64,000 nt of DNA from Lactiplantibacillus pentosus (GCF_003641185.1 NZ_CP032757.1:930001-994000), one strand, 5' to 3'. Shown: positions 26,738 to 35,323, counted from the first letter of the stretch. Notes: generated from the letters alone by a model not told the origin. Translations and numbers: made by a program.

Positions 26738-27092
26738 CTAATTGGTTAACAGCAGATTTTCAATCAGAATGATTTATGATTGTTGTTCGCAAGGAATGCG
26801 CACAACAAGACGTGAAATATAACAGTATTAAAGATTGGCTGATTGTAGAAAGTTAAACGGTGAAGCTCTAATATACTTGTGTGATAACCATAAATAAGTT
26901 AAAGAATCATTTTAACGGTTGATCTAGTTTGAGATTGTACCAGGTAATAAACTGTATTTTCTCCGTTGCGTACATGGTTAGTGATGGAACGAAAATGAAA
27001 AGTGGCTGATTAATAGTTATTGTAAGCATGAATAATTGTGGGTATAGAAACGGGTTGATTGACAATAACTATAGTATAGGGAGGAGATAAAT
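26738..27092 (+). other. AT-rich intergenic region upstream of the SIR2 gene
   Basis: No open frame worth calling. It contains a perfect 11-bp inverted repeat, ATAGTTATTGT (27013-27023) and ACAATAACTAT (27062-27072), 20 bases before the SIR2 start. The right arm sits where a promoter or leader is expected, so it may be an operator or a leader hairpin. The strong AT richness starts here and continues to the end of the HerA gene. Confidence 0.5.
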
Positions 27093-28358
27093 ATGGGAAA
27101 GACGGATTACTTTTGCTCTAGCAATATTAAATTATCAACTGAAGGAGCCAAGTACTATTTAAACGAACAACTTTTGGAACGAGAGGAAAAAACAGGGAAG
27201 ATAAATTATACAGAACCTGAATTTGAATTGGAAGTCTCAAAAGCTGCTTCCAAATTTGTTGATCGCTCTTTTGAAAATATTGTTGTACTTATTGGTGCAG
27301 GCGCATCAGTGGTAATGACTGATAATAATGACATTGATGGTAGATATGGAAAAACAGTATCGATGATAGCCCAAATAGTTTTTGAAAAGCTTCAGTCGGG
27401 TAGGTATCAATTTCAGTATTCAAAGTCTGATGGAGATGAAGTTGATGTCTTCCCATTGGAACAAATGGCCGCTGATATAGGCTACAGCGATAAGATTTTT
27501 GATGACAATAGTGACAAACTTAGTTTGAGCTTTGATTTAGAGACATTTTTATCACGTCTAATAATGTATAATCAATTTGTCTTAGAAGATAAGAAAAAGT
27601 GGAAAGATTCTCAGTCTGCAATTTTTGATATTATTAAACTAGCAACTAGTTATGATTATGAGAAAGAGGTGTTTCATCATACCGCTTTGATAAATATTCT
27701 TTCACAAAAATTGTCATCCGAGAATAAGTTATCTGTAGTTACTACAAATTATGATACTCTCATTGAAGATGCAGCAGAAAGTATGGGATATACAGTGTTC
27801 GATGGTTTCTCTTTTTCGAGCACACCGCACTTTGATGATGATATGTTTGAGTGGCATTTATCGAAGCATGTTTCGGATGTGAAGACCAAGGAAAATATTT
27901 ACAAAAAGAATGTAATTGACTTACTAAAAATTCATGGTTCCTTAACGTGGAGGATTAGCAAAAGCGGGGAAAATGTAATTAGGACGGACAAACATGCTTC
28001 AGGTGAATCAGTTATGATATTTCCTAACAGTGATAAATATATGCAGAGTTATGAAGAACCGTATTTTGAACTTTTTGCTCGCTTTCAAGATTTGCTAAAA
28101 CGTCCCAATACGTTACTGTTAACGACTGGATTCAGTTTTGCTGATAATCATATTTCTAGAATGATTATCCAGGCCATTAGCCATAATCCAAGTTTATCAA
28201 CGTTAATTACTGACTATTCACTTGACTTAGATAAGCCAAATAAGAATTGGAAAGAACTAAAGCATATGTTGGAAAATGCAAATTCTGTTGCCTTCTTAAA
28301 GGCGACTTTAAATAAAGACCTGACAAAATATTTAATGGGTTATACTGAGGGAATATAA
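27093..28358 (+). CDS. SIR2-domain protein of a SIR2-HerA defence module
   Basis: 421 residues. After an N-terminal extension of ~60 residues comes the NAD-binding Rossmann core: VVLIGAGAS (G68-S72), VVTTNYDTLIE (T217 onward), the catalytic-histidine motif LKIHGSLTW (H281), and LLLTTGFSFADNHISRMI. These match SIR2-like proteins (SIR2_2 type) that destroy NAD when phage infection is sensed. A strong AGGGAGGAGA site precedes ATG 27093. The stop overlaps the HerA start (TAATG), implying a co-translated complex. Codon and base use are AT-richer than the flanking host genes, suggesting transfer. Confidence 0.85.
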   Translation: MGKTDYFCSSNIKLSTEGAKYYLNEQLLEREEKTGKINYTEPEFELEVSKAASKFVDRSFENIVVLIGAGASVVMTDNNDIDGRYGKTVSMIAQIVFEKLQSGRYQFQYSKSDGDEVDVFPLEQMAADIGYSDKIFDDNSDKLSLSFDLETFLSRLIMYNQFVLEDKKKWKDSQSAIFDIIKLATSYDYEKEVFHHTALINILSQKLSSENKLSVVTTNYDTLIEDAAESMGYTVFDGFSFSSTPHFDDDMFEWHLSKHVSDVKTKENIYKKNVIDLLKIHGSLTWRISKSGENVIRTDKHASGESVMIFPNSDKYMQSYEEPYFELFARFQDLLKRPNTLLLTTGFSFADNHISRMIIQAISHNPSLSTLITDYSLDLDKPNKNWKELKHMLENANSVAFLKATLNKDLTKYLMGYTEGI

Positions 28359-29992
28359 TGAATGTTGACATGTACTACACGGATATAGATAAAGAGAATT
28401 TCTACTTAGGAATTATTTCTCAGGTGTACCGGGGTAATAGTTATGTACAGATTGAAAACCTTTCACTTCTAAGAAATCGAAAAATTCGTGACGAAAGTCT
28501 GCTCCCTAACACGATAAACTATTTTGTAGTGATAGAGGATACACAAGGGTTATTTATAGGAAAGGTGTTTCAGGCAAAAGTACAGGACACTGATTCGGTA
28601 AATCAAGCGATCAATAACGGACACGTTGATCGCGTGTTTCCGGAGCTTGGTATTGATATTGTTGGGTATATGAATCGCAGTGGCTGCTTCCAACTTCCGG
28701 GGTTTAAGACTGTCGGAATAAGTGACAAAGTTTATGTGGCAAATACAAAACTCGTCGAAATGTATCAGCATTCGCTTGAAGTGATTAGTACATCTGAGGG
28801 TAATCAGGATGTATTAAATGATCTCGCTGTTTTTTCAAGCTCAGTCAATTCCACCTTCTCTATCCGACCAAATACATTATTTGATCGTCATCTTTTAGTT
28901 ATTGGCTCAACCAATTCAGGAAAGTCAACTTCTTCGCTGGCTATTTTGGATAAGTTATTGCTGAATCATAAAAGATTGTTAGTAATTGATCCAACAGGTG
29001 AGTACCGTGATGCTTTTCCAGAGAGTGCTGTACAACATCTCAAGTTGGGTAGTGATACTTTTTTACCAGTGGGTGCGGTTACCGTGGCACAATGGGAATT
29101 CCTTTTTCAAACAAATGATAATACACAAGGAGCAGTCCTGTCTGATGCTATAAAATCATTGCGTTTCAATTATGCAAATAATCATTCAGAAGAAATATAT
29201 ACCAAAAATGGAAAAAATATGCAGCTGGTTCAACATGATTTAGCGACCGTTACGGAAAAGGATACTGACTTTAATTTGCGAAAGCTGCCTGAACAGATAA
29301 TTGCTGAGTCTGTTGAACTTAACACAACTAAAGGGCATACTGGGGAATACATTTTCAAAACATTTAGAGCCAACGCAAATATGTGGCTTGCACAAAAAAT
29401 TGAACATCAGTTTGAATATTCGACCCTTTCGGAATTTTTCACTGATAGAAATAGTGGAGGGTATGCCTTATTAGAGGAGATTGATAAGTTTGTTGATGGA
29501 CAAACGGAGTCATTATATATTGACGCTTCATCTATTGGATTATCTGATGGTATCGGAACAATGATTGTTGATTTGATTAGCAATCACATAATCAATAAGC
29601 CTTTAGGTGAAGTGAAGCCGTTTGTTCTTTTTGTCGATGAGGTGCATAGATATACTCAATCTTTCGACGATACAATGAGTGCAATTTCTGGCTTGATCAA
29701 CATCGCGAGGGAGGGAAGAAAGAAGGGAATTTTTCTTTTTTTGACAACTCAGAGTCCGTGTGATGTTCCCAAAATACTATTTAGCCAAGTCGGATCTTTG
29801 TTGATACATCGACTTACCAGTATTGAAGATATACAAGTGATTCGCAATTATATTGATGAGCGAAGTCAAAAGCAAGTTTACAATCTTAATCGAGGCGAAG
29901 CGTTGCTGTCAAGCATAAACTTATTGAATAATGTTCAATTAGTCTTTAACAAGTCGCAAAGAATCCATCACAACGAAACTCCATTATTGTAA
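28358..29992 (+). CDS. HerA-type ATPase of a SIR2-HerA defence module
   Basis: 544 residues. An N-terminal HAS-barrel-like part precedes a HerA/FtsK-type ATPase: Walker A GSTNSGKST (183-191), LLVIDPTGEYRD, Walker B FVLFVDEVHRY (D427-E428), FLTTQSP sensor and a C-terminal arginine-containing NIAREGRKKG segment. HerA forms hexameric DNA translocases; partnered with SIR2 it makes a known NAD-depleting anti-phage complex (SIR2-HerA, also called Nezha). One-base overlap with the SIR2 gene. After its TAA the same frame stays open for 49 more codons with a different base composition, see the next entry. Confidence 0.85.
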   Translation: MNVDMYYTDIDKENFYLGIISQVYRGNSYVQIENLSLLRNRKIRDESLLPNTINYFVVIEDTQGLFIGKVFQAKVQDTDSVNQAINNGHVDRVFPELGIDIVGYMNRSGCFQLPGFKTVGISDKVYVANTKLVEMYQHSLEVISTSEGNQDVLNDLAVFSSSVNSTFSIRPNTLFDRHLLVIGSTNSGKSTSSLAILDKLLLNHKRLLVIDPTGEYRDAFPESAVQHLKLGSDTFLPVGAVTVAQWEFLFQTNDNTQGAVLSDAIKSLRFNYANNHSEEIYTKNGKNMQLVQHDLATVTEKDTDFNLRKLPEQIIAESVELNTTKGHTGEYIFKTFRANANMWLAQKIEHQFEYSTLSEFFTDRNSGGYALLEEIDKFVDGQTESLYIDASSIGLSDGIGTMIVDLISNHIINKPLGEVKPFVLFVDEVHRYTQSFDDTMSAISGLINIAREGRKKGIFLFLTTQSPCDVPKILFSQVGSLLIHRLTSIEDIQVIRNYIDERSQKQVYNLNRGEALLSSINLLNNVQLVFNKSQRIHHNETPLL

Positions 29993-30004
29993 CTAGTAGA
30001 TGAC

Positions 30005-30142
30005 ATGGATATTGAAGGCCTGGTGGGTGTCCATCAGATGTATGCAGCGGATTTGCGTGCAAAGATGACGGCCAAAATACGAGAAGTTTATCCGTTTTAT
30101 CGAATGGATACGTATGTTCAGAAATACGTGGAAGGTAGTTAA
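30005..30142 (+). pseudogene. Orphan 3' gene remnant after herA
   Basis: 45 codons from ATG 30005 (MDIEGLVGVHQMYAADLRAK ...) in the same frame as HerA, open directly after the HerA stop. It looks coding (FYRMDTYVQKY, evenly charged helices) but is GC-richer than HerA and has no ribosome site. I read it as the 3' end of another gene cut by insertion of the SIR2-HerA module; the parent gene is not recognised. A stop-codon change extending HerA is a less likely alternative. Confidence 0.45.
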
Positions 30143-30159
30143 GGGCCGTTAGTCGGTTA

Positions 30160-30288
30160 ATGAAGAATATTCTTTTTGATGATTGTTCCGCTGAAAAATT
30201 TAAAAATTCTGAATTCAAAGCTAGTTTTTCCGCTGAATCTACCAAGCCGGAAACTGCGGGCAAGTATCAGTTTTCAGCGCTTTCATAA
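30160..30288 (+). CDS. Small open frame, doubtful
   Basis: 42 codons starting MKNILFDDCSAEKFKNSEFK, without a convincing ribosome site (weak GG upstream). It may be another gene fragment of the same junction or noise. No family recognised. Confidence 0.2.
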   Translation: MKNILFDDCSAEKFKNSEFKASFSAESTKPETAGKYQFSALS

Positions 30289-30362
30289 CTAGTGTGGTTA
30301 CTTGGAAGTGTGATTATTGAAGTAAATTTGCGCCTGCAGACAAATAAGTTGAAGACTAGTTT

Positions 30363-30409
30363 ATCCGTTATTTACTCACAAACTGCTATAATGTGAGTAA
30401 ATAACGGAT
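30363..30409 (+). promoter_or_regulatory. Long palindromic operator and extended -10 promoter of abiEi
   Basis: ATCCGTTATTTACTCAC (30363-30379) and its perfect reverse complement (30393-30409) flank 13 bases holding TGCTATAAT (extended -10, 30384-30392). A DNA-binding dimer on both arms would cover the promoter. AbiEi antitoxins are known to bind long inverted repeats in their own promoter and repress it, which matches. The T run after the right arm could also make it a terminator. Confidence 0.8.
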
Positions 30410-30431
30410 TTTTAGTATGGGGGTGAAATAA

Positions 30432-31025
30432 ATGAGTCAACCAGATAAAATTATGACGTATTTGAATCAGAATGGCGGGCAGATTACAGCAAAAACTGTC
30501 ACCTCAATGGATATCTCACCCAGAGTGTTGCGCAACATGTATGCTCAAGGGCAACTTGAAAGGTTAGCGCCTGGTGTTTACATTGATCCACTCGAGTTTG
30601 GAGACGACATTGCAGCGTTACAATATCGTCTTTCGAGAGGAGTTTTTTTCAAGGATACGGCGTTGTTCCTTTATGGGATGATTGACCGGACACCCAGCAC
30701 TTACGAAATGAATTTCCCGTTACCATACGCGTACAGCACTAAAACCGATGAACCAATCAAGATTTATCGACAGAAAAAGGACCTCTATGATATTGGCATA
30801 ACCACAACGAAAACTCCCGGTGGAAATCCGGTTAAGCTTTACAATGTTGAGCGCACACTGTGTGATATTTTGCGAAAGCGAGACCGGTCAGATGCCGAGA
30901 CAATCAAACAAGCGATGAACAGCTATGCCAATCGAAAAGAAAAAAATCTGGGTCGATTGATGGGTTACGCAAGAATATTTAAGGTAGAAAAGGAAATTAG
31001 TGCGTATATGGGGGTCCTACTGTGA
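30432..31025 (+). CDS. AbiEi-type antitoxin / transcriptional repressor
   Basis: 197 residues. The N-terminal winged helix (about 1-75: KIMTYLNQNGGQITAKTV, SPRVLRNMYAQGQLERLAPGVYI) is the AbiEi_4 DNA-binding domain; the C-terminal domain has LPYAYSTKTDEPIKIYRQ and LYNVERTLCDILRKRDRSDAETIKQAMNSY, the AbiEi C-terminal signature. In the AbiE type IV system this protein represses the operon and counters the AbiEii nucleotidyltransferase toxin. Here the toxin frame is reduced to 22 codons, so the antitoxin is an orphan. GGGGGTGAAATAA precedes ATG 30432. Confidence 0.88.
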   Translation: MSQPDKIMTYLNQNGGQITAKTVTSMDISPRVLRNMYAQGQLERLAPGVYIDPLEFGDDIAALQYRLSRGVFFKDTALFLYGMIDRTPSTYEMNFPLPYAYSTKTDEPIKIYRQKKDLYDIGITTTKTPGGNPVKLYNVERTLCDILRKRDRSDAETIKQAMNSYANRKEKNLGRLMGYARIFKVEKEISAYMGVLL

Positions 31026-31090
31026 AGCTTGAATTTACTAATCAGAAGCAATGTTTAGCTCGGATTAGAGAATTTGCAAAAATAAGATAG
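31022..31090 (+). pseudogene. AbiEii toxin remnant (truncated)
   Basis: GTG 31022 overlaps the abiEi stop (GTGA), the usual coupling in abiE operons. The frame reads 22 codons (KLEFTNQKQCLARIREFAK ...) and then stops. The segment resembles the start of AbiEii nucleotidyltransferases, where a K/R-x-x-A-x-x-I-x-x-x-A-K helix opens the protein. The rest of the toxin is absent. Assignment rests on position and a short resemblance. Confidence 0.45.
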
Positions 31091-31203
31091 TCGTTACCAG
31101 TTAAATCGTGTCAAGTTCTCCAATCCTCCTTTCTTACCAGCGACAATCCATGTGAAAATCCCAAATTCGTGGTACCCTTATAACAATCAATGGGGAGAAA
31201 CAA

Positions 31204-31234
31204 CTAGCGCTGACGTGTGCACTGACTGCGCTAG
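31204..31234 (+). other. Hairpin in the leader of the CPBP gene
   Basis: CTAGCGC (31204-31210) / GCGCTAG (31228-31234), perfect 7-pair stem downstream of a TATAAC -10-like box and 35 bases before the CPBP start. Confidence 0.4.
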
Positions 31235-31268
31235 ACCAACAATCGAGTGAATGAAAAGGGGACGCCAT

Positions 31269-31967
31269 ATGCAAAATTCAAAACAGAATCAAACTAATCG
31301 CGTAGTCAGTTGGTTGCTTAATGCCGCCAAATTAATTGGATTATTCGTACTATACCAATTGGCGATGATTCCGACGATGCTACCGAGCATTATGCACAAG
31401 ACGTCTGGAATTGGCGTTATTTTATCGGCACTGGCGAGTCTCGTTTTACTGGGACTATTAATTTGGTGGCTAATTTGGTTATATCGGCGTCAAACACCAA
31501 TGGTCAGTCGATTGCCACGACCAACTCGACCAATCTGGGGTCTGGTTGGGATGTTTGCCTTATTAGAGTTCGGCAATGTGCTCTCAGGACTGGTCGTGCA
31601 ACAAACGCCGGAGAACCAGGTGATCCTAGACAAGGTTTTCGCCACTAATCCAGTACTCAATGTGATTTTGATGGCGCTGCTGGCACCAATTATTGAAGAA
31701 TTGATTTTTCGCGGGTTGATGTATCGGTGGCTGTTCCCACGTTTGACGAGTTGGGGAAGATTGGTGATTGCCGTCGCCTTTTCAAGTATCCTGTTCGCAT
31801 TGGCACACACGACGACGTTCAGTCCCGCAATTATCGCTTACTTGCCGATTGCCATCGTACTCAATCTGACGTATGTCTGGTTTAATGATATTCGTTATAG
31901 TCTGGCACTTCATATTATTAATAATTCAGTCGCCGTGATTGGGATGTTTGCGCTACTGTCTCACTAG
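31269..31967 (+). CDS. CPBP family intramembrane metalloprotease (Abi/CAAX)
   Basis: 232 residues from ATG 31269, preceded by AAAGGGG. About seven hydrophobic segments. The protease motifs are APIIEELIFRGLMYRWL (EExxxR), FALAHTT (FxxxH) and the last helix LALHIINNSVAVIGM (HxxxN). Lactobacillus members of this family often give immunity to bacteriocins or process peptides; no bacteriocin gene is nearby. ATG 31251 in frame lies before the ribosome site and is less likely. A terminator follows at 32013-32045. Confidence 0.88.
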   Translation: MQNSKQNQTNRVVSWLLNAAKLIGLFVLYQLAMIPTMLPSIMHKTSGIGVILSALASLVLLGLLIWWLIWLYRRQTPMVSRLPRPTRPIWGLVGMFALLEFGNVLSGLVVQQTPENQVILDKVFATNPVLNVILMALLAPIIEELIFRGLMYRWLFPRLTSWGRLVIAVAFSSILFALAHTTTFSPAIIAYLPIAIVLNLTYVWFNDIRYSLALHIINNSVAVIGMFALLSH

Positions 31968-32012
31968 CCTGTATTGTAAGATAATCATCGTGATGAATGA
32001 GTATTAAAAGAT

Positions 32013-32045
32013 CGTTATTGCTTTTGGAGCAGTAGCGTTTTTTTT
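32013..32045 (+). terminator. Terminator after the CPBP gene
   Basis: Ten-pair stem with two G-U pairs (32013-32022 / 32028-32037) followed by eight Ts. Confidence 0.8.
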
Positions 32046-32102
32046 GACGAGTTCTTGTCGAATCATAGCTTGTCTGGCCAGACGTAAACGGCAAACAATT
32101 GG

Positions 32103-32132
32103 TTGTCAAAGCATGTAACAGAACTGTACAAT
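32103..32132 (+). promoter_or_regulatory. Promoter of the 46-residue ORF
   Basis: TTGTCA (32103-32108), 18-base spacer, TACAAT (32127-32132). Confidence 0.6.
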
Positions 32133-32167
32133 GAACGTAAATCAATTTGGAAGTGGAGGAGCCATAG

Positions 32168-32308
32168 ATGAAGTTATTGCAGACTAAGCATGTCACAATT
32201 AGCGTTGACAGAACCAGTTTGAGGGAGAAAATTGAGGGCTTGATTTTTTGGGGATTATTGGTCGCTTTAGTGATGTGGTGGAAAAAAGGTTCAAAATCGC
32301 AATCCTGA
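32168..32308 (+). CDS. Small single-pass membrane protein, unknown
   Basis: 46 residues: a polar N-terminus (MKLLQTKHVTISVDRTSLRE), one hydrophobic helix (LIFWGLLVALVMWW) and a basic tail KKGSKSQS. GGAGGAG (32155-32161) is well placed and a promoter lies at 32103-32132, so the gene is probably expressed. Too short for most gene finders. Function unknown. Confidence 0.55.
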   Translation: MKLLQTKHVTISVDRTSLREKIEGLIFWGLLVALVMWWKKGSKSQS

Positions 32309-32815
32309 TAAAGGCGGTCGTGTTGCGTTAATAGCGCTTGGTCATTTCAAAAACTGAAATACGCTACCAGGCTTATTTTTATCGATGGCTTCAGCTGAAT
32401 AATGTTGAGAAAGCAATGCATGAATCGAATCCGAGGTATTTCATCGTATTAGTTGCCAGAAATCATTAAACGAAAGCAGGTTGATCTATCCGGCAACTTG
32501 AATTAAGCGGTATTCGGAAGTTGAAGCTAAATATTTACCATTACTGTCAGATGGTGAATTAGCAGTAGCTAACCGTTCTTAAAACAAGTATCGTTCTAGT
32601 TCGCAATTGTTAATTAGAACGATACTTTTATATTGTAAACTAATACCGCTATTCACAACAATGTAGCTTGAAAGATATACCAGCAAATCGAATCCACAGC
32701 CGTCATCTAGCCTTGATACTTAACCAAATTGTTCAAATTTAGTCATAAACGTAACCTACCAAAATAGGCGCAATGGTTTATAATAATATTTATACCGACT
32801 TATTGGAGTGAGTTT
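32309..32815 (+). other. Intergenic region with coding debris and a terminator-like hairpin
   Basis: A short open stretch 32502-32582 (IKRYSEVEAKYLPLLSDGEL ...) ends just before a perfect 13-pair hairpin, AAGTATCGTTCTA (32586-32598) / TAGAACGATACTT (32615-32627) plus Ts. It looks like the tail and terminator of a gene whose body is lost. A TATAAT box at 32779-32784 serves the next surface-protein gene. Confidence 0.4.
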
Positions 32816-35323
32816 ATGAAAAAGAAATTGTTATATACCGGTATTACCACGGCTGCACTGTTTGTGGGGACCCAATTAGGGGTAAACAATGCACAGGCGG
32901 ATACCGCAACGACGGATGATACCACGGCCAACCAAGCAACTAATACTGCTGCGACGCAGGCCAGCACGAAGACTGCCACCAATGAAAAATTAGCGACGGT
33001 CAAGCCAACTAGTCAGCAACAATATGATGCCAATGTTCAAACGGCTAAGGGGAATGTTGCGACTTCTAAACAACAGGTCGCCGATGCCCAAGCTAAGGTC
33101 ACGGCAGCTCAGACACCAGTCACGGCGCAAAGCGAAACAGTTGCGGCTAGTCAGGAACGGTACGATGCTGGTAAGGCTCTGATTGATAACGCACAACAAA
33201 CACTGGATGCTGACAATCAAGTTCTCGCCCAAGCTGAAGCTAAAGTTGCGACTAACCAGGCCAAGGTAACCGCCGCTGAAAATAAAATTCCAGCTGACCA
33301 ACAACAGATTGAAGCTAACAAGACTGCAATTGCGAACCAGCCGGCAACCGAACAACGCGCCCAGACAGCAAAAGTGACTGCTGATAAGGCTTTGACGCAA
33401 GCAAAAGCTGATCAAGCCACGGCACAAACGAACGTTGATAAAGCCAAGCAAACAACCGCTGCTAAACAAGCGGTCGTCGACCAAGCAACTAAGGACCAGC
33501 AAGCTGCAACGACCAAGGCCAATCAGGCTAAAACCGCTGTCACCACCGCGCAAACGGCAGTGACTAAGAACGCCCAAGCAATCAGTTCAACAAAGTCAGC
33601 AATTCAGAACACGACCAATGAAATTAACGCTAATAATAGCGCCATCAGCGCGGCCCAAGCCAAAGTTGATGCTGCGACGGCAGCGTTAGCTGCAGCCAAG
33701 AAGCCATCGACAACGACCGAAAGTCAAAGTCAGTACAGCGCGGCAATGTTCCCACAATCGGATATTACCAGCAGCCAGACGGTGACGCTGACTTACCCTC
33801 AAAATGGCAAGTATGTGCCGAATGTGGATAACATCAATAAGTACATGTTTGAATATATCAACGAATTGCGCGCGATCAATGGTCAACCAGCGCTAAAGCA
33901 GACGACGACCTTGCAAAATAACGCAATTTCCCGTGCAGCTGCGCAAGTCGACGGTGGATTGGACCATACGGGTTCTGTTTATTCAGAAAACTTGACGCAG
34001 ATGTATCCGGAATGGTATCAAAGTGACCAAGAAGTTGCTTATGCCGCTGTTATGGGCTGGTACGATGAATCTAACAATGTTGAACAGGGGTCATTTGGAC
34101 ACCGCATTAACCTGATCTATTCGACGGGGAATGCCGGCGTGGCAGCTAACGTAGCTAAACACGTCGCTGCCTTTGAAGTCGACAACGCTGGGATGACCAG
34201 TGAAGCCTGGGACAAGTACATTGATTTGTTCGACAACGCTCATACTTCGGCTGCGACGGGCACGAAATCTTTGCCTGCTGTCACGTTTGACTATGTTCAG
34301 ACGACGCCGGCTGATCCTAAGAAGATTGCCGCTGCCAATGCCGCGTTGAATGCTGCCACGACCAGTTTGACTGGTTTACAAACGACGGGGCGCTCCTTAG
34401 CTGCCACGCTCGCTAAACAAAACGCCAGCTTACAAACGTTGCAAAATCAAACGAGTGGTTTGAAGGCCACGGTTGCCACTAACCAAGCAGCAGTTGCCGC
34501 CGCAATCGCACGCTTAAGTACGGCAAATACGAATCTAGCCCAGGCCCGTGCAGCTTTAGCGCCAGTTCAACAGCAGCAAGCCACTGCGCAACAAAACTTA
34601 ACGGCCGCAATCGCTAAGACAGCTACAGCCCAAGCAGCCGACGACACTGCTGCTAAGAACTTAGCAAGTGCCAAGACGCTGGTTGCGGACTTGACTGCTG
34701 AAAATACCCGGTTAGCTGCCGAAATTGCAGCCTTACCAGCCGAAATTGCAGTAATGAAAGCTCAAAATGAAGTCGACGAACTACGAATTTCCATAGCTAA
34801 GGATATGTTGGCACAGGGACAAGCCCAAGTGGATGCTGCAAAAGCGCAATTAGCAGCTGGCAAGGCATTGTTGGATAGTCAAAAGGCCGATTTAGCACAA
34901 CTCAATCAAGTATTGGGTGCTGCAAAGGTCGACTTGGCCGTTGCCAAGGGTGATTTGACTGCCACACAAGCTTTCTTGGCCCGGGTCGAAGCAAATAAAT
35001 ATATCGTTACGACGGCTGTTGCCGATGGTGTGACGGAAACTGCTGATCAAGCAACGGCAACAAGCCAGTCATCACAAACACTTGCCGTCACTGCGAACAC
35101 GAGTGCTACCGCTACGGCTGACGCAAAGTCTAACGTTACGACGACTGCTTCCGTGAACAGCGCGGCGAAGACGGTTACGAAACCCGCTACCAAACCAGTA
35201 GCTGCTCAAGCGGCGGCTTTGCCACAGACGGATGAACAATCCGATGCTGGTTTAACGGTATTGGGATTATTAGCAGCCAGTGTTTCATTCTTTGGTTTCT
35301 CAAAACGGCGCAAACACGCCTAG
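32816..35323 (+). CDS. LPQTDE-anchored surface protein with coiled coils and a CAP domain
   Basis: 835 residues. A signal peptide (MKKKLLYTGITTAALFVGTQ, cleavage after NNAQA) starts the protein. Residues ~30-310 are an alanine/glutamine-rich coiled coil; ~335-475 form a CAP/SCP-type domain (NKYMFEYINELRAINGQPAL, GLDHTGSVYSENL, GHRINLIYSTGNAGVA); ~490-760 form a second long coiled coil. The C-terminus has LPQTDE (about 801), a hydrophobic helix and KRRKHA, a sortase A signal in the LPQTxE form used by L. plantarum. Arrangement resembles SEC10/PgrA-type proteins. Likely a rod-like wall protein; adhesion or wall binding is inference. TTGGAGTG precedes the ATG. Confidence 0.9.
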   Translation: MKKKLLYTGITTAALFVGTQLGVNNAQADTATTDDTTANQATNTAATQASTKTATNEKLATVKPTSQQQYDANVQTAKGNVATSKQQVADAQAKVTAAQTPVTAQSETVAASQERYDAGKALIDNAQQTLDADNQVLAQAEAKVATNQAKVTAAENKIPADQQQIEANKTAIANQPATEQRAQTAKVTADKALTQAKADQATAQTNVDKAKQTTAAKQAVVDQATKDQQAATTKANQAKTAVTTAQTAVTKNAQAISSTKSAIQNTTNEINANNSAISAAQAKVDAATAALAAAKKPSTTTESQSQYSAAMFPQSDITSSQTVTLTYPQNGKYVPNVDNINKYMFEYINELRAINGQPALKQTTTLQNNAISRAAAQVDGGLDHTGSVYSENLTQMYPEWYQSDQEVAYAAVMGWYDESNNVEQGSFGHRINLIYSTGNAGVAANVAKHVAAFEVDNAGMTSEAWDKYIDLFDNAHTSAATGTKSLPAVTFDYVQTTPADPKKIAAANAALNAATTSLTGLQTTGRSLAATLAKQNASLQTLQNQTSGLKATVATNQAAVAAAIARLSTANTNLAQARAALAPVQQQQATAQQNLTAAIAKTATAQAADDTAAKNLASAKTLVADLTAENTRLAAEIAALPAEIAVMKAQNEVDELRISIAKDMLAQGQAQVDAAKAQLAAGKALLDSQKADLAQLNQVLGAAKVDLAVAKGDLTATQAFLARVEANKYIVTTAVADGVTETADQATATSQSSQTLAVTANTSATATADAKSNVTTTASVNSAAKTVTKPATKPVAAQAAALPQTDEQSDAGLTVLGLLAASVSFFGFSKRRKHA

